Assembly (NCBI GenBank): GCA_900547505.1
Contig: URGY01000017.1
Span: 1 to 16,222 of the forward strand
Length of the DNA stretch: 16,222 nucleotides
DNA from: an uncultured Collinsella sp.
GTDB taxonomy: Bacteria; Actinomycetota; Coriobacteriia; Coriobacteriales; Coriobacteriaceae
Direction: 5' to 3'
This document shows positions 14,525 through 16,222 of the stretch, piece after piece. The notes under the pieces are model-generated. The model did not search any database and was not told the DNA's origin. It saw nothing but the letters and a program-made list of their open reading frames with translations. A program made the translations under genes and the position numbers. The stretch's first letter is position 1. The number at the start of each line of letters is the position of its first letter.

Positions 14525-14803
14525 TTAGAACGGCGCGTACTCGTCGTACAGGTCCTCGGCCTCGCCGGAAGCATTGACCTGCTCAACGCGGGTAACGCCG
14601 GGCACATGCTCCTTCAGGATACGCTCAATGCCCATGGACAGGGTCAGCGAGCTCATGGGGCAGCCGGCGCAAGCGCCCTGCAGTTCCAGTTTGACGACAC
14701 CCTCGTCGTCGACGCCCACATACTCCATATCGCCGCCGTCGGCCTGCAGGTTGGGGCGAATCTCTTCAAGAACCTTCTTAAGCAGCTCTTCGTTAACAGC
14801 CAC
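14525..14803 (-). CDS. NifU C-terminal-domain iron-sulfur protein (Nfu type)
   Basis: The 92-residue product is a stand-alone Nfu domain, which carries or delivers Fe-S clusters to target proteins in the cytoplasm. It has VLEEIRPNLQADGGDMEYVGV near the N-terminus and the CxxC motif GACAGCPMSSLTL (Cys45, Cys48) that holds the cluster at a dimer interface. The length matches single-domain Nfu proteins. The start is GTG, supported by AAGGAG 5 bp upstream. No SUF or ISC genes are seen in this window. A 16-bp palindrome lies just upstream of its ribosome-binding site. Confidence 0.93.
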   Translation of the reverse strand: MAVNEELLKKVLEEIRPNLQADGGDMEYVGVDDEGVVKLELQGACAGCPMSSLTLSMGIERILKEHVPGVTRVEQVNASGEAEDLYDEYAPF

Positions 14804-14825
14804 AGGGGCTCCTTTCTCACAATTA

Positions 14826-14841
14826 CGCGGGCGCGCCCGCG
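14826..14841. promoter_or_regulatory. Perfect 16-bp GC palindrome upstream of nfu
   Basis: CGCGGGCGCGCCCGCG is a perfect 16-bp palindrome about 20 bp upstream of the nfu GTG codon. It could be a dimer-binding operator or an mRNA leader hairpin. GC-rich genomes make such palindromes by chance, so a function is only suggested by its position. Confidence 0.3.
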
Positions 14842-14974
14842 GACAGAAGCTATGTTACTACAGCCATGTACCCGCTCACGAGCCGTCCATGCGCGCAGAC
14901 GCGACTTTCACGAGTAGTCAATTTGGGACGGGGCTCTTTGAGCTGCGTTCGTCGTCAGATAGCGACAACGCATA

Positions 14975-15499
14975 TTACTGTCGAGCCTGTCCCCCGGTAC
15001 CAATCTGGACATCGACGATGACCTGGCGGTAGCTGATGCCACAGGAGTCGAGGATGCGGCGGCTGATGCGTCCGTCATCGGTGTCGGCGTACTTGTTGTC
15101 CAGGTAGACGACCTCGCCCACGCCCACCTGAGCCAAAATCTTGGCGCAGTCGTGGCACGGGAACAGCGTGACGTAGACCGTGGAACCCTCGAGGTCCTTG
15201 AGCGAGCCACGGTAGTTGAGAACGGCGTTGGCCTCGGCATGGACCACGTAGTTGTGCTTGTCCTGCAGCGGGTCGTCGCTCGTACCCCACGGGAAAAAGT
15301 CGTCGTTGAGCGCCGAGGGTGTACCGTTGTAGCCCACCGAAAGGATGCGGTGGTTGGTGTTGGCGATGCACGCACCCACCTGCGTGTTGGGGTCCTTGCT
15401 GCGGCGCTGCGCGGCGATGGCCACGCTCATAAAGAACTCGTCCCAGCTAATGACGTCCAGGCGCTTGCCTGACGAAGTTTGATGAAGATCGTCCGACAT
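14975..15499 (-). CDS. dCMP/cytidine deaminase family protein
   Basis: The 174-residue product is a zinc-dependent deaminase of the dCMP deaminase (ComEB-like) group, which converts dCMP to dUMP for dTMP synthesis. Seen: WDEFFMSVAIAAQRRSKDPNTQVGA (19-43), GYNGTP (57-61), the zinc and catalytic motif HAEANAVLNY (His87, Glu89) and PCHDCAK (Cys115, Cys118). The start at 15499 is chosen over the longer frame to 15535 because GGAGG lies 8 bp upstream of MSDDLHQ. The last codons include CCTGTCCCC on the plus strand, the same core as the REP-like elements, so the C-terminal GTGGQARQ may be repeat-derived. It follows coaX after 84 bp on the same strand. Confidence 0.92.
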   Translation of the reverse strand: MSDDLHQTSSGKRLDVISWDEFFMSVAIAAQRRSKDPNTQVGACIANTNHRILSVGYNGTPSALNDDFFPWGTSDDPLQDKHNYVVHAEANAVLNYRGSLKDLEGSTVYVTLFPCHDCAKILAQVGVGEVVYLDNKYADTDDGRISRRILDSCGISYRQVIVDVQIGTGGQARQ

Positions 15500-15583
15500 G
15501 GCAGACACCTCCGTAATCGCAATAGTTTGACCCATTGTAGCAGGTGAAAGGTGGAGGCGTATGTCCCACCGGCGCCCTCACTT

Positions 15584-16222
15584 TTACACGCGGCGGGGCT
15601 TTTGGTTGATGCGGTAGAGCTCGGCGAGACCCCGCAGCGTCAGCGCGTCGTCGACCGTCAGGCTATGGCCGACCAGCGACGCGAGCGCCTCGGCGTCGTC
15701 GCCGGTAATGACGATGGGCACGTCGCCCTCCCCCGCGGCCTTGGTCGCGCGCATCTCGGCGAGCACCATGTCGAGCATGCCGTCGATGCGGGCCACCTCG
15801 CCCAAGACCACGCCCGAGCGCATGGCCTCGCGCGTGTTGCGACCGATCACATGCGTGGGTGCCGAGGGCTCGACCTGCGGCAGGCGCGCCGCAGCGGCCG
15901 AAAGCGAGCGGGCGCCAAGTGCCAGACCCGGCGCGATGACGCCGCCGACAAAGGTTCCGTGCGTATCGATGACCTCGATATTGGTCGTTGTGCCCAGGTC
16001 GGTCACGATGCACGGAGAGCCGTAGACGGCACGGGCCGCCACGGCGTCGGCGATGCGGTCGGGGCCGATCTCGGCCGGGTCGTCGTAGTGCACGGGCATG
16101 CCGGTCTTGAGGCCCGGTCCCACCGTGAGCACGCGTCCCGTGCAGGTACGGGAAAGCGCCGCCTTCCACGGGCGCTCGAGCGCCGGCACCACGCAGCTCA
16201 GCACTGCGGCCGCGGGAACGAG
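15584..16222 (-). CDS. coaX: Type III pantothenate kinase, N-terminus cut by the window edge
   Basis: The 212 visible residues are the middle and C-terminal part of CoaX, which phosphorylates pantothenate in the first step of coenzyme A synthesis. Seen: DPAEIGPDRIADAVAARA (the pantothenate-site DP..IG.DR motif), VTDLGTTTNIEVID, the second ASKHA nucleotide-binding motif, here TTT in place of the common TAT, and GGVIAPGLALGARSL. The frame stays open to base 16222 (visible N-terminal residues LVPAAAV), so about 40-45 residues including the first phosphate-binding motif lie beyond the edge. Any internal start is false. The dCMP deaminase follows on the same strand; co-transcription is possible. 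Confidence 0.93.
   Translation of the reverse strand, partial: LVPAAAVLSCVVPALERPWKAALSRTCTGRVLTVGPGLKTGMPVHYDDPAEIGPDRIADAVAARAVYGSPCIVTDLGTTTNIEVIDTHGTFVGGVIAPGLALGARSLSAAAARLPQVEPSAPTHVIGRNTREAMRSGVVLGEVARIDGMLDMVLAEMRATKAAGEGDVPIVITGDDAEALASLVGHSLTVDDALTLRGLAELYRINQKPRRV

Noticed and set aside
15500..15583. Promoter for the dCMP deaminase gene (TACAAT on the minus strand)
   Set aside because: A -10-like TACAAT exists but no acceptable -35 was found at the right distance, so it was not listed as a feature.

Overview
The window is about 16 kb of high-GC bacterial chromosome. Strong Shine-Dalgarno sites, several GTG starts, the gene families and their order suggest a gut actinobacterium of class Coriobacteriia, probably Collinsella-like. 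That assignment is from recalled family knowledge; no 16S or marker search was possible. The first 43 bases are not genomic: they are an Illumina Nextera adapter with part of an index primer left on the contig end. Genomic sequence starts at about base 44.

Layout: every gene is on the minus strand except one M20 amidohydrolase. In the direction of transcription (right to left) the order is: coaX (type III pantothenate kinase, cut by the right edge), a dCMP/cytidine deaminase-family enzyme, a small NifU-type Fe-S protein, lgt (prolipoprotein diacylglyceryl transferase), a large DUF6020-type polytopic membrane protein, yebC, the alkaline-shock trio amaP-DUF2273-asp23 (overlapping or closely spaced genes), a YitT-type membrane protein with a DUF2179 tail, and a zinc-ribbon polytopic membrane protein with a Pro/Ala/Glu tail. 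Then come the plus-strand M20 amidohydrolase, a divergent YtcJ-type amidohydrolase and finally the groES-groEL chaperonin operon. These are mostly housekeeping genes: cofactor supply (CoaX), nucleotide salvage (dCMP deaminase), Fe-S assembly (Nfu), lipoprotein maturation (Lgt), envelope stress (AmaP/DUF2273/Asp23) and protein folding (GroES/GroEL). The divergent amidohydrolase pair is the most accessory-looking part and suggests scavenging of N-acyl amino acids or other amides.

The unusual content is in the intergenic DNA. First, the 380-bp gap upstream of groES holds a nested inverted-repeat element of about 228 bp: an outer 16-bp perfect arm pair, a middle 38-bp perfect arm pair and an inner hairpin. 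Its left edge overlaps a degenerate CIRCE-like sequence. Second, at least five short palindromic elements have varying stems and a recurring apical C-C-[T/C]-G-T-C-C-C core. Four of them sit at, or within 12 nt of, the stop codons of asp23, the DUF6020 gene, lgt and the zinc-ribbon gene. Two copies share 33 of 38 bases. This looks like a REP-type intergenic repeat family; no transposase for it is visible here.
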